A stretch of 46,781 nucleotides of DNA, from NCBI GenBank assembly GCA_021849075.1, contig JAJZTH010000025.1:1-46781 (forward strand). The letters run 5' to 3'. Of this stretch, positions 15,883 through 23,752 are shown piece by piece. How positions within the stretch are numbered: the first letter of the stretch is position 1; every line of letters starts with the position of its first letter. Origin of the DNA: Pseudomonadota bacterium (GTDB lineage: Bacteria > Pseudomonadota > Alphaproteobacteria > Sphingomonadales > Sphingomonadaceae). The position numbers and the translations under genes are program-made. The notes under the pieces are model-generated. The model saw only the letters and a list, made by a program, of their open reading frames with translations, searched no databases and was not told the DNA's origin.

Positions 15883-16084
15883 TCGCGTCCCCGCACTCTC
15901 TAGGGCGACATTAGGGGCGGCCCGCGCCCAAAGCGGCAAGGGGCCTGCGACGAACGATTCCACAAATGCGATGGAGGGAGGCTGAACGGCGCAACCAGTT
16001 GTCTTGGTGTGGATAGGCCAAAGATGCATTTTCCAAGAACCTCGCTCAGTTGCGGTTCAGCGGCGGGCGGGCAATAGCGGCGGC

Positions 16085-16936
16085 ATGAAGCACGGAATGG
16101 ACAGGCGGACGCTGCTGCTGGGCGGACTGGCGGCGGGGATGATGGCGCAAGGCGGGGTGGCGATGGCCGCGCCTTTCACTTCGCGCCGGATCGCGATGAC
16201 GGTGCGGGGCGCGGCCACGGGACCGGGGCGCGACGTGCTGCTGATCCCCGGCCTTGCCAGTGGTCCGGGCATCTGGACCGGGGCGATTGGCGCTGTGCCG
16301 GGCTGGCGGTTCCATCTGGTGCATGTGCGCGGCTTTGCGGGACTTGCGGCGGAGGCGAACGCCAACGGACCGTTGCTGACGCCGATTGCCGACGAAATCG
16401 CCCGCTATGTCGCCGCCGCCGGGCTGAAACGGCCAGCGATCGTGGGGCACAGTATGGGCGGCACGCTGGCGATGCTGCTGGGTCTTAAAGGATTGGCACG
16501 CCGGGTGATGGTGGTCGACATGCTGCCGGCCGGCGCGGCGATGGTGGGCGGCACGGCCAACGGGCTGGGCTTTCTGGCCGACCAGCTGAGCGGTTATTTC
16601 ACCGGGACGGCGGCCGGCCGGCGTTATCTGGCGCAAATGGTGGCGCAGGCGCCCGGCGCACAGGGCAGCGACCCGGAGGTCATCGCCAATGCGCTGCGCG
16701 ATCTGGCCAATGTCGACCTTGGCCCGCAGCTGCCGCGCCTGACCGCGCCGCTGGAGGTGGTCTATGCGATCGGATCGGACGCGGCGCAGGCGGCGGCGAT
16801 CACCAGCCGGTTCCGCGCCGATTATGCGCCGGCAAAAGGCGTGGCGCTCAAGGCGATCGGTCCCAGCGGCCATATGGTGATGGGCGACCAGCCGGCCCGG
16901 TTCAACGCGGCATTGCGGGAATTTCTGATCGTTTGA
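16085..16936 (+). CDS. Exported alpha/beta hydrolase
   Basis: A 283-residue alpha/beta-fold hydrolase. The N-terminus has RRTLLLGGLAAGMMAQGGVAMA, a Tat-like twin-arginine signal. Oxyanion strand LLIPGLASGPGIW, nucleophile elbow GHSMGG, and the catalytic histidine near the C-terminus (PSGHMVMGDQP) are present. The acid residue is probably the Asp in AIGSD. The substrate is not predictable. ATG 16085 or 16097 could be the start. A strong terminator at 17021-17062 follows and separates it from convergent nadB. Confidence 0.85.
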   Translation: MKHGMDRRTLLLGGLAAGMMAQGGVAMAAPFTSRRIAMTVRGAATGPGRDVLLIPGLASGPGIWTGAIGAVPGWRFHLVHVRGFAGLAAEANANGPLLTPIADEIARYVAAAGLKRPAIVGHSMGGTLAMLLGLKGLARRVMVVDMLPAGAAMVGGTANGLGFLADQLSGYFTGTAAGRRYLAQMVAQAPGAQGSDPEVIANALRDLANVDLGPQLPRLTAPLEVVYAIGSDAAQAAAITSRFRADYAPAKGVALKAIGPSGHMVMGDQPARFNAALREFLIV

Positions 16937-17020
16937 CACAGGTCAAACCATGGCCCGGCAAGGGCGCGTAGGAAAGCGGCACCGGACGCGCCTGCAGCGC
17001 TTCCTTCCTCCACCTTGCAA

Positions 17021-17062
17021 GGGCGCGGCATTCCCTACCCCGGATGCCGCGCCCCTTTTTTT
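17021..17062 (+). terminator. Intrinsic terminator after the alpha/beta hydrolase gene
   Basis: The 11-bp stem GGGCGCGGCAT (17021-17031) / ATGCCGCGCCC (17044-17054) is followed by seven T residues at 17056-17062. The T-run is only on the plus strand, so it ends the hydrolase transcript rather than convergent nadB. Confidence 0.9.
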
Positions 17063-17064
17063 GA

Positions 17065-18669
17065 TCAGGGCGCCAGCACCGTGTCGATGGCGTCGGGCAG
17101 GGTTTCGGGATAGTCCAGCGTGTAATGGAGGCCCCGGCTTTCCTTGCGGTGGAGCGCCGAGCGGACGACGAGCCGCGCGACCTCCAGCAGGTTGCGCAGT
17201 TCGATAAGGTCAGGCGTCACGCGGAAATTGCCGTAATAATCGTCAACCTCTTTCGCCAGCAGATCGATGCGGTGCTGGGCGCGCTCCAGCCGCTTGGTGG
17301 TGCGGACGATGCCGACATAGTCCCACATGAAGCGGCGGATTTCCTTCCAGTTATGCTGGACGATCACCTCCTCGTCGCTGTTGGTGACGCGGCTTTCGTC
17401 CCAGGGGCGGATCGGCGGGGGCGGGGGCAGGCTGTCCCATTTGGCGCGGATATGTTTCGCCGCCGCCTCGCCGAAGACGAAACATTCCAGCAGCGAGTTG
17501 GACGCGAGGCGATTGGCGCCGTGCAGGCCGCTTTCGCTGACTTCGCCGGCGGCATAGAGGCCGGGCAGGTCGGTGCGGCCGTCCAGATCGATCACCACGC
17601 CGCCGCAGGTATAATGCTGCGCCGGGACGACCGGGATCGGCTCCCTGGTGATGTCGATGTCGAGATCAAGCAGGCGCGCATAGATGGTCGGGAAGTGATG
17701 CTTCACGAATTCGGGATTTTTGTGACTGATGTCGAGATGGACATAGTCGAGGCCGAGGCGCTTGATTTCATGGTCGATGGCGCGGGCGACCACATCGCGC
17801 GGGGCGAGTTCGGCGCGCGAGTCGAAGCGGGGCATGAAGCGTTCGCCGCCGCCCGGCACGCCGGGGGGGAGCTTCAAATGGCCGCCTTCGCCGCGCACCG
17901 CCTCTGTAATCAGGAAATTCTTGACCTCCAGATTGTAGAGGCAGGTCGGGTGGAACTGGTTCATTTCCATGTTCGACACGCGGCAGCCCGCGCGCCAGGC
18001 CATGGCGATGCCGTCGCCGGTCGCGCCGCGCGGGGCGGTCGAGAAGAGATAGGTGCGGCCCGCGCCGCCGGTACACAGGATCGTCGCCCGGCCGAGCAGC
18101 GCGTCGACATGGCCGGTCGCCCGGTTGAAGGCATAGACGCCCCAGACATGGCCGTCGCCCGAATAGCGTTCCCCATGGCGCGAGGTGATGAGGTCGATCG
18201 CGACCATATCCTCCATCAGGGTGATGTTGGGATTGGCGCGGGCGGCCTTCAGCAGTGCGACCTGCACCGCATGGCCGGTGGCGTCGTCGACATGGACGAT
18301 GCGGCGGTGGCTATGGCCGCCCTCGCGCGTCAGGTGCCAGCGTTCGCCAAATTCTTCGCCGCCGTTGAAGGGGACGCCCAAATCGGCGAGCCGATCAATC
18401 GCGGCGGGGGCTTCGGAAACGACGAACTCCACCGTCGCCTGATCGTTAAGGCCCGCGCCCGCGACCATCGTGTCATGGACATGCGCCTCGAAACTGTCAC
18501 CTGCGTCGAGTACGGCGGCAATGCCGCCCTGCGCCCAGTTGGTGGACCCGCCATCGAGCGCGCCCTTGGCCAGCACCAGCACCTTGCGATCCTGCGCGAG
18601 GTTGATGGCGGCCGTCAGCCCCGCCGCGCCGGAACCGATGATGACGACGTCATGGATGGTGGTGGGCAT
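17065..18669 (-). CDS. nadB: L-aspartate oxidase
   Basis: The first enzyme of de novo NAD synthesis: FAD-dependent oxidation of aspartate to iminoaspartate for quinolinate synthase. The 534-residue protein has the FAD-binding motif VVIIGSGAAGLTAAINLA near the N-terminus and the active-site regions NWAQGGIAA, EMNQFHPTCLY, GEGGHLKLPPG and HYTCGGVVID. The C-terminal segment VSESGLHGANRLASNSLLECFVFG completes the FAD site. Homology to succinate dehydrogenase flavoproteins is expected, but the short length and motifs fit NadB. Its start overlaps the 3' end of the DUF559 gene by 20 nt. nadA and nadC are not in the window. Confidence 0.96.
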   Translation of the reverse strand: MPTTIHDVVIIGSGAAGLTAAINLAQDRKVLVLAKGALDGGSTNWAQGGIAAVLDAGDSFEAHVHDTMVAGAGLNDQATVEFVVSEAPAAIDRLADLGVPFNGGEEFGERWHLTREGGHSHRRIVHVDDATGHAVQVALLKAARANPNITLMEDMVAIDLITSRHGERYSGDGHVWGVYAFNRATGHVDALLGRATILCTGGAGRTYLFSTAPRGATGDGIAMAWRAGCRVSNMEMNQFHPTCLYNLEVKNFLITEAVRGEGGHLKLPPGVPGGGERFMPRFDSRAELAPRDVVARAIDHEIKRLGLDYVHLDISHKNPEFVKHHFPTIYARLLDLDIDITREPIPVVPAQHYTCGGVVIDLDGRTDLPGLYAAGEVSESGLHGANRLASNSLLECFVFGEAAAKHIRAKWDSLPPPPPIRPWDESRVTNSDEEVIVQHNWKEIRRFMWDYVGIVRTTKRLERAQHRIDLLAKEVDDYYGNFRVTPDLIELRNLLEVARLVVRSALHRKESRGLHYTLDYPETLPDAIDTVLAP

Positions 18670-19072
18670 CTGCGTTCTTGCTGCTTCTTACTGACTCCCC
18701 TCCCGCAGGCGGGAGGGGTTGGGGGTGGGCTTGCGCAAGGGTGGTTTTGATGTGCAACACCACGCCTTCGAGGTTTGTCATCACATCGTCATTGGAAATG
18801 CGCAAGATTTGGAAACCGAGCGAACGGCAGTAAGCATCGCGCTGATTGTCATGGCTGACATTTTGATCGTGGCTTGTGCCGTCAAGTTCGATGATGAATT
18901 TCAGTTCCCGGCAAAGGAAGTCGGCGAAATAAGGACCGATTGGCATTTGACGGCTGAACCTGTGTCCCAGCTTTCGCCCCTTCAGGCACTGCCAAAGCAA
19001 TTGCTCGGGGGTGGTGGCGCTGCTGCGTAATTCCTTTGCGCGAGCGGTCGCACGTTGTTTGAAAGGTCGCAC
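18650..19072 (-). CDS. DUF559 (Vsr/restriction-endonuclease-like) protein
   Basis: A PD-(D/E)XK-superfamily nuclease-like protein. The core reads ARAKELRSSATTPEQLLWQCLKGRKLGHRFSRQ, IGPYFADFLCRELKFIIELDG (the D...E-x-D catalytic pattern) and the last strand FQILRISNDDV. The true start is unclear: a GTG at 19072, a GTG at 19099 and a TTG at 19135 are in frame, and none has a convincing ribosome-binding site. A 19-bp tandem duplication at the 5' end shifts the frame relative to a GTG at 19154. The last 25 residues are encoded by the palindromic repeat at 18697-18729. The gene sits between inverted palindromes and may be a mobile passenger. Confidence 0.72.
   Translation of the reverse strand: MRPFKQRATARAKELRSSATTPEQLLWQCLKGRKLGHRFSRQMPIGPYFADFLCRELKFIIELDGTSHDQNVSHDNQRDAYCRSLGFQILRISNDDVMTNLEGVVLHIKTTLAQAHPQPLPPAGGESVRSSKNADAHHHP
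18697..18729. repeat. GC-rich palindromic repeat, inner-pointing tail (left flank of DUF559)
   Basis: CCCCTCCCGC (18697-18706) and GCGGGAGGGG (18709-18718) form a 10-bp stem with a 2-nt loop, followed by a TTGGGGGTGGGC tail. It is the inverted counterpart of the element at 19094-19130. It overlaps the 3' end of the DUF559 coding frame. Confidence 0.85.
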
Positions 19073-19083
19073 GTTGTTTGAAA
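19046..19083. repeat. 19-bp perfect tandem duplication at the 5' end of DUF559
   Basis: The unit GGTCGCACGTTGTTTGAAA occurs at 19046-19064 and again at 19065-19083, followed by a further GGTCGC. Because 19 is not a multiple of 3, the duplication changes the reading frame entering the nuclease core. Confidence 0.95.
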
Positions 19084-19093
19084 GGTCGCGCTG

Positions 19094-19130
19094 GCCCACC
19101 CCCTGGCCCCCTCCCGCTTGCGGGAGGGGG
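19094..19130. repeat. GC-rich palindromic repeat (right flank of DUF559)
   Basis: An 11-bp stem (19107-19117 / 19120-19130) with a TT loop is preceded by a GCCCACCCCC head at about 19095-19104. In reverse orientation the element at 18697-18729 shows the same head-plus-hairpin order, so the two form an inverted pair about 430 bp apart with the hairpins outermost. Confidence 0.85.
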
Positions 19131-19150
19131 AACAAGATGGGTTTCGTCGA

Positions 19151-20089
19151 TCACGCCGCCGCGGTCAGGTTGAGGAAGACGTCCTCCAGATCCGGGTCGC
19201 GCGTCACCACGTCGACGATGGAAAGGCCGCTGGCCTGCACGGCGCTGAGCACCTGGCCGGCATTGGCGCGGTCCTTCATATAGGTGATGGTGAGCGTGCG
19301 TTCGCCCGTCAGGTCGACCTTTTCGAAACAGGGGGCGTCAGGCGCGACCGTCACATCGCGGTCGACCGTGACCTGCACGACCTTCTCCTGCGCCATCGCC
19401 AGCAATTCGCGGGTCGGTTTGTCGGTGATGAGCTGGCCATGGTTGATGATGCCGATGCGATCGCACAGCTCCTCGGCCTCCTCCAGATAATGGGTGGTCA
19501 GCACGATCGTTACGCCCATGGCATTGAGTTCGCGCACATATTCCCACAGCTGCTGGCGCAGTTGGACGTCGACGCCGGCGGTTGGCTCGTCCAGCACCAG
19601 GATCGGCGGCGAATGGACCATCGCCTTGGCCACCAGCAGGCGGCGCTTCATGCCACCCGACAGGGTGCGGGCATAGGCGTTCGCCTTGTCGTCCAGATGG
19701 ACAGCGCGCAGCAATTCCATCGACCGGCGCTTTTCCTTGGGCACGCCATAGAAGCCGGCCTGATTTTCCAGCGTTTCGAACGGGGTGAAAAAGGGGTCGA
19801 AGACAATTTCCTGCGGGACGATGCCGATCGAATTCTTCGCGTTGCGCGGGTTGGCGTCGATATCGAAGCCCCAGATGCTGACATCGCCCGCGCTCTTGTT
19901 CACCATGCCGGCGAGGATGTTGATCGTGGTCGATTTGCCCGCGCCATTGGGACCGAGCAGGCCGTAAATCTGGCCGCGCGGGATGGTGAGGTTGATCCCG
20001 TCGAGCGCGCGTTTGCCGCCCTTATAGACTTTGGTGAGGTTGCGGATCTCGATTGCGGCCTGGGGGGCGGCTTGTGGAGCGTCGGTCAT
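19151..20089 (-). CDS. ABC transporter ATP-binding protein (ABC-2 export type)
   Basis: A 312-residue ATPase subunit. Walker A is GPNGAGKST, the Q-loop VPQE, the signature LSGGMKRRLLVAKA, Walker B ILVLDEPTAGVD, and the H-loop VLTTHYLEEAEELC. The C-terminal 90 residues form the regulatory extension seen in YadG/CcmA-like exporters. No ABC-2 permease gene lies next to it; neighbours are purN upstream and DUF559 downstream, so the permease must be encoded elsewhere. The C-terminus VTRDPDLEDVFLNLTAAA is typical of the subfamily. Confidence 0.94.
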   Translation of the reverse strand: MTDAPQAAPQAAIEIRNLTKVYKGGKRALDGINLTIPRGQIYGLLGPNGAGKSTTINILAGMVNKSAGDVSIWGFDIDANPRNAKNSIGIVPQEIVFDPFFTPFETLENQAGFYGVPKEKRRSMELLRAVHLDDKANAYARTLSGGMKRRLLVAKAMVHSPPILVLDEPTAGVDVQLRQQLWEYVRELNAMGVTIVLTTHYLEEAEELCDRIGIINHGQLITDKPTRELLAMAQEKVVQVTVDRDVTVAPDAPCFEKVDLTGERTLTITYMKDRANAGQVLSAVQASGLSIVDVVTRDPDLEDVFLNLTAAA

Positions 20090-20152
20090 GGCTGATCTCT
20101 ATGGGGATCGAAGCGGGGGAAAGAAAGAGGGGTTGGCTTTGCGCGTTCAAAA

Positions 20153-20179
20153 CCCTCTCCCACGGGAAGCGGGAGAGGG
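20153..20179. repeat. CCCTCTCCC/GGGAGAGGG palindrome between purN and the ABC ATPase gene
   Basis: A 9-bp perfect stem (20153-20161 and 20171-20179) with a 9-nt loop lies between the purN stop and the ABC ATPase start. It looks like a degenerate member of the GC-rich palindromes that flank the DUF559 gene. No T-tract follows, so it is not a classic terminator. Confidence 0.7.
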
Positions 20180-20194
20180 CTAAGAAAGCTGTCC

Positions 20195-21151
20195 TCAAAA
20201 CTGGTCGGCGATATCCAAGAGGCCGAGCAGCTTTTTCGGTGCGATCTGGCGCCAGCTGGAGCGGAGGCGGTCGGCGATGTGGTCCCAGTCCGTGTCGCCC
20301 AGGTCGAGGCGGATGCCGACCCAGTCATTGCCGAAATAGGCGGGGCGATAATAGCGTTCCGGGTCCGCTTCCATCAGCGTCGCCTGTTCTTCGGGCGCGG
20401 TGGTCTTCACCAGCACGGCGATGATGCCGTCGCCATGATGGTCGCGGGTGAAATAGGCGAATTTCTTGCCCTTCACGATGCCGAAACAGGGCATGCCGTG
20501 CGAGACGATCTCATCCGCCTGCGGCAAAGCGAGGGCGGCTTCGCGCACCTTGTTGAGCAGCCAGTCGGGCTGGCGTTCGCGCGTGACGAAGCTGGCCAGC
20601 GTGCGGGAATAGAGTTGATGCTCGGCGATCAGGATGCGGGCGGCGAGGCTGTCTTCGGTGTCGCCGGGGAGAATCGCGACCGGGGTCTGGCCCAGCACCG
20701 GGCCGTCGTCCAGCTGCGCGGTGACGATATGGACCGAGCAACCGGCATGGCTGTCGCCCGCGTCGATTGCGCGCTGATGGGTATCCAGCCCCTTATATTT
20801 GGGCAGCAGGCTGGGGTGGATGTTGAGCATCCGGTTTTCCCAGCCCGACACGAATTCGGGCGAGAGCAGGCGCATATAGCCGGCGAGCGCGACATAATGC
20901 GCCCCGGCTTCGCGCAGTTGCGCGTCGATGATGCGGTCAAATTCGGCGCGTTTGAGGCCCTTGTGGCTCTGGCCGAAAGTGGGGATGCCTTCGGCGGCGG
21001 CGAGCGCCAGGCCGGGCGCTTGCGGATCGTTGGCGGCGACCAGCACGATTTCATAGGGGCAATCCGCCGCCTTGGCCGCGTAGAGCAACGCCGCCATGTT
21101 GGAGCCGCGGCCGGAAATCAGGACGCCGACTTTTGCCTTTTGCATAACCAA
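20195..21151 (-). CDS. purN: Phosphoribosylglycinamide formyltransferase fused to a MmcQ/YjbR-like domain
   Basis: Residues of about 1-200 are PurN, which transfers a formyl group from 10-formyl-tetrahydrofolate to GAR in purine synthesis. The substrate site GVLISGRGSNM, the formyl-folate site LAGYMRLLSPEFV, the catalytic-loop ILNIHPSLLPKYKGLDTH-type segment (here MLNIHPSLLPKYKG) and VHIVTAQLDDGPVLGQ are intact. Residues of about 205-318 are a second domain (HGMPCFGIVKGKKFAY, DPERYYRPAYFGNDWVGIRLD, SWRQIAPKKL), which matches the MmcQ/YjbR family. The protein is about 110 residues longer than ordinary PurN. It follows purM after a 78-nt gap holding a perfect palindrome. Confidence 0.94.
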   Translation of the reverse strand: MVMQKAKVGVLISGRGSNMAALLYAAKAADCPYEIVLVAANDPQAPGLALAAAEGIPTFGQSHKGLKRAEFDRIIDAQLREAGAHYVALAGYMRLLSPEFVSGWENRMLNIHPSLLPKYKGLDTHQRAIDAGDSHAGCSVHIVTAQLDDGPVLGQTPVAILPGDTEDSLAARILIAEHQLYSRTLASFVTRERQPDWLLNKVREAALALPQADEIVSHGMPCFGIVKGKKFAYFTRDHHGDGIIAVLVKTTAPEEQATLMEADPERYYRPAYFGNDWVGIRLDLGDTDWDHIADRLRSSWRQIAPKKLLGLLDIADQF

Positions 21152-21154
21152 CCC

Positions 21155-21216
21155 CGTTCGGTTCGAGCTTGTCGAGAACTCTATACGCCGTTCTCGACAA
21201 GCTCGAACCGAACGGA
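21155..21216. repeat. Perfect 26-bp palindrome in the purM-purN spacer
   Basis: Left arm 21155-21180 and right arm 21191-21216 are perfect reverse complements over 26 bp, with a 10-nt loop. The arm contains CTCGACAAGCTCGAACCGAA and is related to the repeats at 151-175 and 33295-33382. As RNA it would form a very stable hairpin in the purM-purN message. Confidence 0.95.
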
Positions 21217-21229
21217 GGTTGTGTAAGGC

Positions 21230-22324
21230 TCAGCCCAGATGCGTGGCGGACCAGTCGGCCTTGGCGCTCCAGGTCTCGGTGCTGCCCTTGACGGTGCAGC
21301 CCTTTTCGCCTTCTTCCACCGCGCCGATGCGGAACACGGTTTCGCCCGCATCCTCCAGCGCCTTGGTGACGGCGGCGACATGGGCTTCGTCCACGGCCAG
21401 CACCATGCCGACGCCGCAGTTGAAGGTGCGCGCCATTTCCTGCGGCTCGATATTGCCCTGCGCCTGAAGGAAGGCCATCAGGCGCGGCTGGGGCCAGGCG
21501 TCGGCATCTACGGTGGCGTGCGCGCCTTCGGGCAGGACGCGGGGGATATTTTCCAGCAGGCCGCCGCCGGTGATGTGGGCGAGGGCATTGATCATGCCGG
21601 CGCGGACCAGCGGCAGCAGGCTCTTCACGTAGATTTTCGTGGGGGCCATCAGCGCGTCGATCAGCAGCACTTCATTGTCGAAGAGCGCCGGGCGATCGAG
21701 TTTCCAGCCCTTGTCAGCGGCGAGGCGGCGGACCAGCGAATAGCCGTTGCTATGCACGCCCGAGGAGGCGAGTCCGATGAGGACGTCGCCGGGCTTCACC
21801 TTGTTGCCGGTCAGCGCCTTGGAGCGCTCCACCGCGCCGACGCAGAAGCCGGCGAGGTCATAGTCGCCATCGCTGTACATGCCGGGCATTTCTGCGGTTT
21901 CGCCGCCGATCAGCGCGCAGCCGGCCTGACGGCAGCCTTCGGCGATGCCGGCGATGACCCGTTCGGCCACGCCCGACTCCAGCTTGCCGGTGGCGTAATA
22001 GTCGAGGAAGAAGAGCGGTTCGGCGCCCTGCACGATCAGGTCGTTGGCGCACATGGCAACGAGGTCGATGCCCACGCCGTCATGGCGATCATGGTCGATC
22101 GCCAGCTTCAGTTTCGTGCCCACGCCGTCATTGGCGGCGACCAGCAACGGGTCGTCATAGCCCGCGGCCTTCAGATCGAAAAAGCCGCCGAAACCGCCGA
22201 GTTCTGCGTCGGCGCCGGGACGGCGTGTGGCCTTGGCCAGGGGCGCGATGGCGCGGACAAGGGCGTTGCCGGCGGCGATGTCGACGCCAGCCTTGGCGTA
22301 GCTGTAGGATTCGTTGTCGCTCAT
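21230..22324 (-). CDS. purM: Phosphoribosylformylglycinamidine cyclo-ligase
   Basis: AIR synthetase, which closes the imidazole ring using ATP in purine synthesis. The 364-residue protein shows [15 protein letters not shown] at the N-terminus, GGFGGFFDL, the ATP/metal-binding [12 protein letters not shown], the [21 protein letters not shown] signature and [11 protein letters not shown]. The C-terminal half carries [16 protein letters not shown] and the FNCGVGMVL strand. It is the first gene of the minus-strand purM-purN unit and is divergent from the DUF2066-like gene. Confidence 0.97.
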   Translation of the reverse strand: MSDNESYSYAKAGVDIAAGNALVRAIAPLAKATRRPGADAELGGFGGFFDLKAAGYDDPLLVAANDGVGTKLKLAIDHDRHDGVGIDLVAMCANDLIVQGAEPLFFLDYYATGKLESGVAERVIAGIAEGCRQAGCALIGGETAEMPGMYSDGDYDLAGFCVGAVERSKALTGNKVKPGDVLIGLASSGVHSNGYSLVRRLAADKGWKLDRPALFDNEVLLIDALMAPTKIYVKSLLPLVRAGMINALAHITGGGLLENIPRVLPEGAHATVDADAWPQPRLMAFLQAQGNIEPQEMARTFNCGVGMVLAVDEAHVAAVTKALEDAGETVFRIGAVEEGEKGCTVKGSTETWSAKADWSATHLG

Positions 22325-22471
22325 GAGGCAGCGCTCTACGGTCGAAACAGCAATATGTCGAGTTTCGCGCTTGGCCGGGGGGTGTGGGCCGGCGCGAGAC
22401 GGACTTTTAGCTGGGGATAAGTCGCGCCTTCATGCTTGGCATCACGGGCAATTGCCGCCAAAAGGGCGCCC
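22325..22471. promoter_or_regulatory. Divergent promoter region between purM and the DUF2066-like gene
   Basis: About 147 nt separate the divergent starts. The gap must drive purM on one side and the hdaA-ppk-ppx run on the other. I see no recognisable operator or riboswitch. Confidence 0.35.
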
Positions 22472-23752
22472 GTGAGCCTGAGCCAGACCCTTTCCCGCCC
22501 CGCAGTCGTCCTGCGCCAGTTCTCGCGGCTGTTTTCGCGGCCTGTGCAGATCATCATCGCCATTGCGCTGGGCCTCGCGGCTGCGGCGCTGTTTGCGCAG
22601 ATGGAGGGGGAGCGCGGCGTGCCGCCGATCGCCAGCGGTGGCGATTTCGAGGTGCGCGGGGTGAAGGTCGACGTTTACGCCAAGGATGCCGACAGCGCCC
22701 GCTATGCCGGCTGGCGCATGGCGCAGCGGCAGGCGTGGCGGATGCTGTGGCAGCGGACGCATGGTGGGGGCGGCGCGCCGGCCCTGTCCGATTCGCAGCT
22801 TGAGGCGATGATTTCCGGCATCGAGGTCGAATATGAACAAAATGGTCCCAATCGCTATGTCGCGACGCTGGGCATATTGTTCGACCGCGCGCGGACGGGC
22901 CAGTTGCTGGGCGTATCGGGCAATGTGATGCGGTCGCCACCCTTGCTGGTCATTCCGGTGATGTGGGATGGTGGTTCGGCCGTATCCTATGAGCGGATCA
23001 ACGAGTGGCAGAAGGCGTGGGCGCGTTACCGCACCGGGGACAGCGCGATCGACTATGTCCGTGTCGCCGGCTCCATCGCCGATCCGATCCTGCTGAACGC
23101 GGGCCAGACCGGGCGGCGCGGTCGTCTGTGGTGGCGCGTGCTGCTCGATCAATATGGCGCGGCCGATGTGGTGATCCCGATTGCGCGGCTGGACCGCGCC
23201 TATCCGGGCGGTCCCGTGACCGGCACCTTCACCGCGCGCTATGGCCCGGACAATGCGCTGATCGGCAGCCTGACGCTGCGTGCGTCCAACGACAGCGGCA
23301 TCGCCCAGATGATGGATGAGGGCGCACGGCGGATCGACGAACTTTATATCCGCGCGCTCAATGATGGTCGCCTGCGGCCCGACCCGTCGCTGATTATCGA
23401 AGAACCAGTCGATCCAGACGCGCTGGCGATTGAAAATGCGGCCGATGCGCCGATCGAGGCGATCGATGCGCCGACCGCGCCGGCCGCCGGCGTCGTCAGC
23501 TTCGCGATCCAGTTCGATACGCCCGATGTCGGATCGGTGGGCGCGGGCGAATCGACGCTGCGGTCCATTCCGGGCGTGCGGTCGGCCGTCACCAGCAGCC
23601 TGGCGCTGGGCGGCACATCGGTCATGCAGGTCAGTTTCGACGGCACCGCCGACATGCTGCGCGCCGGATTGCAGGCGCGCGGCTATCAGGTGGCGGTATC
23701 CGGCACCACGCTGCGGATCACGCGGCGACAGGCGACGCCGTCGTCGCAATGA
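22472..23752 (+). CDS. DUF2066-like exported or membrane-anchored protein
   Basis: A 426-residue protein. One hydrophobic segment near residues 18-42 (PVQIIIAIALGLAAAALFAQ) acts as a signal or anchor. The body contains FEVRGVKVDVYAKDADSARYAGWRMAQRQAWRMLWQR, the start of the DUF2066 domain common just upstream of hda in proteobacteria. The last 75 residues form a ferredoxin-like fold similar to heavy-metal-associated domains but without the CxxC pair. A GTG at 22472 with AAGGG upstream is preferred over a TTG at 22436. The stop overlaps the hdaA start by 4 nt. Function is unknown. Confidence 0.78.
   Translation: MSLSQTLSRPAVVLRQFSRLFSRPVQIIIAIALGLAAAALFAQMEGERGVPPIASGGDFEVRGVKVDVYAKDADSARYAGWRMAQRQAWRMLWQRTHGGGGAPALSDSQLEAMISGIEVEYEQNGPNRYVATLGILFDRARTGQLLGVSGNVMRSPPLLVIPVMWDGGSAVSYERINEWQKAWARYRTGDSAIDYVRVAGSIADPILLNAGQTGRRGRLWWRVLLDQYGAADVVIPIARLDRAYPGGPVTGTFTARYGPDNALIGSLTLRASNDSGIAQMMDEGARRIDELYIRALNDGRLRPDPSLIIEEPVDPDALAIENAADAPIEAIDAPTAPAAGVVSFAIQFDTPDVGSVGAGESTLRSIPGVRSAVTSSLALGGTSVMQVSFDGTADMLRAGLQARGYQVAVSGTTLRITRRQATPSSQ

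Noticed and set aside
17125..18750. Long plus-strand frame opposite nadB
   Set aside because: Antisense to a highly conserved gene and without domain features.
19046..19083. CRISPR-like repeat
   Set aside because: Only two directly abutting copies without spacers; it is a simple tandem duplication.
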